From Wohlfahrtiimonas populi (GTDB lineage: Bacteria > Pseudomonadota > Gammaproteobacteria > Cardiobacteriales > Wohlfahrtiimonadaceae): DNA of 33,654 nucleotides. Within the stretch, counting starts at the first letter, position 1. Each line of letters opens with the position of its first letter. A program made the translations under genes and the position numbers. The notes beneath the pieces are model-generated. The model was not told the origin of the DNA, ran no database searches, and was given only the letters and a program-made list of their open reading frames with translations. Below, piece by piece: positions 33,327 through 33,654 of the stretch. The stretch lies in the NCBI RefSeq assembly GCF_002006795.1, contig NZ_MVDN01000010.1:35523-69176 (forward strand). The letters are read 5' to 3'.

Positions 33327-33654
33327 ATGAGAACAAGTAAAATTTTATTGTTATTGTCAGTTTTGATGCCATTTTCAGTGGGCACATTATCCTTGGCAGA
33401 AAAAGCCAACAAGCGCGTGGCAATCACTGCGATTGTTGAGCATCCTGCATTGGATCAAGCGCGCCAAGGTGTGATTGATGAACTGAAAGATGCAGGTTAT
33501 GTGGAAGGTCAAAACTTAACAGTAGAATTCCAAAGCGCACAAGGAAACACTGCAACCGCAGCGCAAATTGCTAAAAAATATGCGGGCGATAATCCTGATG
33601 TAATCGTAGGAATCGGCACACCAAGCGCGCAAGCATTGATTGCATCTACAAGAA
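33327..33654 (+). CDS. ABC transporter substrate-binding protein, TrpX/ABC_sub_bind family (5' part)
   Basis: The first 109 codons; the gene runs off the right edge. It begins with a signal peptide (MRTSKILLLLSVLMPFSVGT, then LSLA) and continues AITAIVEHPALDQARQGVIDEL, GYVEGQNLTVEFQSAQGN and DVIVGIGTPSAQALIAST, the classic start of the ABC_sub_bind family. Members bind aromatic amino acids such as Trp or Phe in several bacteria, often with TrpY/TrpZ permease and ATPase downstream. GGAGGAAGAAGG stands before the ATG. The partners are outside the window. Confidence 0.85.
   Translation, partial: MRTSKILLLLSVLMPFSVGTLSLAEKANKRVAITAIVEHPALDQARQGVIDELKDAGYVEGQNLTVEFQSAQGNTATAAQIAKKYAGDNPDVIVGIGTPSAQALIASTR

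Overview
The window is chromosomal DNA from an AT-rich Gram-negative bacterium, most likely a gammaproteobacterium. Supporting signs are the divergent rhlB/trxA pair, LolB and BamE outer-membrane lipoprotein factors, KdsA for lipopolysaccharide, RNase D, a lolB-ispE pair, and RF2 made by a programmed +1 frameshift. I cannot name the genus from sequence alone. Genes are dense, intergenic gaps are short, and many transcription units end in clean hairpin plus T-run terminators. I see no tRNA, rRNA, CRISPR array, insertion sequence or prophage.

Layout. 1-4542: end of a lipoprotein gene, rhlB, trxA, tpx, a DUF4145 protein and adhP with a Fur-like box in front. 4774-8055: prfB, a small P-loop kinase-like protein, a DUF2892 membrane protein and two uncharacterised proteins. 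8120-12598: a catabolic operon on the minus strand (D-malate/tartrate-type dehydrogenase, MFS transporter with a frameshift, cytosolic asparaginase) with a divergent LysR regulator. 12595-18101: a Pmp3-family peptide, RNase D, then bamE-mgsA-kdsA-maf with two membrane-protein genes and a Sel1-like secreted protein. 18460-22954: a PuuP-type transporter behind a long structured leader, lolB, ispE and class I fumarase. 23020-27192: mscL, an atypical SDR, a diphthine-ammonia-ligase-like PP-loop protein, a TrpF-like protein and a GltP-type symporter. 27438-31170: LysR, class III aminotransferase and a 2-oxoadipate dioxygenase/decarboxylase (HglS), which together look like a 2-aminoadipate breakdown module. 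31268-33654: YbfF-type esterase, an AT-rich membrane protein, and the start of an ABC_sub_bind (TrpX-type) periplasmic binding protein.

The strongest unusual signal is at 25138-25909 on the minus strand. A near-consensus promoter drives a 26-residue leader peptide with six consecutive Tyr codons. A 7-bp hairpin follows, starting at the last Tyr codon, and then an intrinsic terminator whose 5' arm can instead pair with bases in that hairpin. This is the architecture of classical ribosome-mediated attenuation, apparently sensing tyrosyl-tRNA. The single gene it controls encodes a shortened TrpF homologue that lacks the catalytic Cys, the catalytic Asp and the last beta-alpha unit. A tyrosine-attenuated TrpF pseudoenzyme is not something I know to be described.

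Other items worth attention: an inverted repeat that would bury the fumarase ribosome-binding site, a thiol peroxidase with only one cysteine, a metal-dependent-type KdsA, a poly-T frameshift in the MFS gene, and a long hairpin-rich leader before the putrescine-type importer.
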